A DNA stretch of 12,292 bases from Paenibacillaceae bacterium UBA6304 (GTDB lineage: Bacteria; Bacillota; Bacilli; Paenibacillales; Paenibacillaceae). Made by a program: the position numbers and the translations under genes. This document shows positions 11,803 through 12,292 of this stretch, one piece after another. The stretch covers positions 1 to 12,292 of the forward strand of contig DJTQ01000391.1 of NCBI GenBank assembly GCA_002439285.1, read 5' to 3'. Numbering within the stretch: position 1 is the stretch's first letter; each line of letters starts with the position of its first letter. The notes beneath the pieces were generated by a model. It saw only the letters and a list, made by a program, of their open reading frames with translations, ran no database searches and had not been told where the DNA came from.

Positions 11803-12066
11803 TGATTCAATCGGATATTTGTAAACTTTGAAGAGGATTATTAATTTGAATTCTACCATCCAGAGAGCCGGTGATTTGGTGCAAGCCGGTTGGAGAGATC
11901 GAATGAACTCGCCTCGGAGTTACGATGCTAAACATCGTCGTTTTACCCGCGTTAAGGGTGTAAAGTGAGCGGAGGACAAAGCATGTTCGACGCTAACTAG
12001 GGTGGTACCACGGGAAACTTCCTCTCGTCCCTAGCGATGATACGCTATGGATCGGGAGGTTTTTTT
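11803..12066 (+). promoter_or_regulatory. T-box riboswitch, leucine-specific (leuS leader)
   Basis: The leader carries the T-box core AGGGTGGTACCACG at 11999-12012, which binds the uncharged acceptor end of tRNA. Stem I spans roughly 11840-11930, and its distal part contains GGTGCAAGCCGGT (11878-11890). The likely specifier is CTC at 11908-11910 in the context GAACTC, a leucine codon that fits the gene downstream. In the antiterminator, CTAGGG (11997-12002) can pair with CCCTAG (12029-12034). The same CCCTAG strand is otherwise part of the terminator hairpin. Uncharged tRNA-Leu therefore should switch leuS on. Outer limits are approximate. Confidence 0.9.
12021..12066 (+). terminator. T-box regulated terminator hairpin of leuS
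   Basis: CCTCTCG pairs with CGGGAGG (one G-T wobble); the stem continues through TCC/GGA and TAGCG/CGCTA with small bulges and ends in a six-base loop. Seven T follow at 12060-12066. It competes with the antiterminator for the CCCTAG strand. Confidence 0.85.
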
Positions 12067-12114
12067 ATATTCAGGTGAAATTAACGAACACACATTTAGG
12101 GAGGACTCAAAACC

Positions 12115-12292
12115 ATGGCTGACAAAAATGTGCCACATGACGTTTACCAGGCCCAGAGCATTGAGCCGAAATGGCAGGCATTCTGGGACAAAAACCAAAC
12201 CTTCAAAACCCGGGAAGATGCGGGTAAACCTAAATTTTACGCGCTCGATATGTTCCCATACCCTTCGGGTGCAGGTCTCCACGTAGGCCATC
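12115..12292 (+). CDS. leuS: Leucyl-tRNA synthetase, N-terminal part (cut by the window end)
   Basis: Fifty-nine codons are present and the frame is still open at the edge. The N-terminus includes IEPKWQAFW (16-24) and [19 protein letters not shown] (41-59). The latter is the class I synthetase signature region of LeuRS, with HVGH as the HIGH motif for ATP binding. The enzyme charges tRNA-Leu with leucine in the cytoplasm. AGGGAGG at 12098-12104 stands ten bases before the ATG. The leucine-type T-box upstream independently supports the assignment. Confidence 0.97.
   Translation, partial: MADKNVPHDVYQAQSIEPKWQAFWDKNQTFKTREDAGKPKFYALDMFPYPSGAGLHVGH

Noticed and set aside
12047..12286. 79-residue plus-strand frame across the leuS start
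   Set aside because: It begins inside the T-box terminator and is out of frame with leuS, whose HVGH and FPYPSG motifs fix the true frame.

Overview
The window reads as chromosomal DNA of a low-to-mid GC Gram-positive bacterium of the Paenibacillus/Bacillus kind. Support comes from strong AGGAGG-type ribosome binding sites, sigma-A-like promoters with 17-bp spacers, several GTG starts, a lipobox lipoprotein, and a T-box leader with a leucine specifier ahead of leuS. No rRNA, tRNA, CRISPR array, prophage or intact insertion sequence is visible.

Layout. (1) 1-2013, + strand: the end of a tetrapyrrole operon. It holds a radical SAM protein of the NirJ2/AhbD kind followed by two Lrp/AsnC-fold proteins with the signature motifs of siroheme decarboxylase subunits AhbA and AhbB; a likely upstream gene is cut by the window edge. 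Together they fit conversion of siroheme towards heme or heme d1. (2) 2043-3046: a VOC/PhnB-like gene on the minus strand diverges from a small lipoprotein gene on the plus strand. The gap contains a near-perfect 23-bp inverted repeat with TATAAT in both directions, and the lipoprotein gene ends in a clear terminator. (3) 3067-7970: an AraC-type regulator with a GyrI-like effector domain (minus) diverges from a two-gene unit (plus). That unit encodes a nucleotidyltransferase with a winged-helix tail and a full-length UvrA paralogue with no uvrB beside it, and it ends at a strong terminator. (4) 7971-8170: no convincing gene, but a second terminator-like hairpin and a 14-bp palindrome. (5) 8171-10324: an XRE regulator carrying about eighteen hydrophobic five-residue repeats, then an S66 (LdcA/MccF-like) peptidase. 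The peptidase stop codon overlaps the TTG of a possible 35-residue ORF, followed by a hairpin. (6) 10339-11758: a strong promoter whose predicted start of transcription abuts a tandem array of a 7-bp repeat, then a GPP34-like gene and a small MerR-type regulator. (7) 11768-12292: promoter, T-box riboswitch and the first 59 codons of leuS.

Most genes are ordinary housekeeping or accessory genes of Bacillota. The parts most worth a second look are the pentad-repeat XRE protein, the nucleotidyltransferase-UvrA pair, the heptamer array at a predicted transcription start, the siroheme-decarboxylase operon, and the TTGA-coupled small ORF behind the S66 peptidase.
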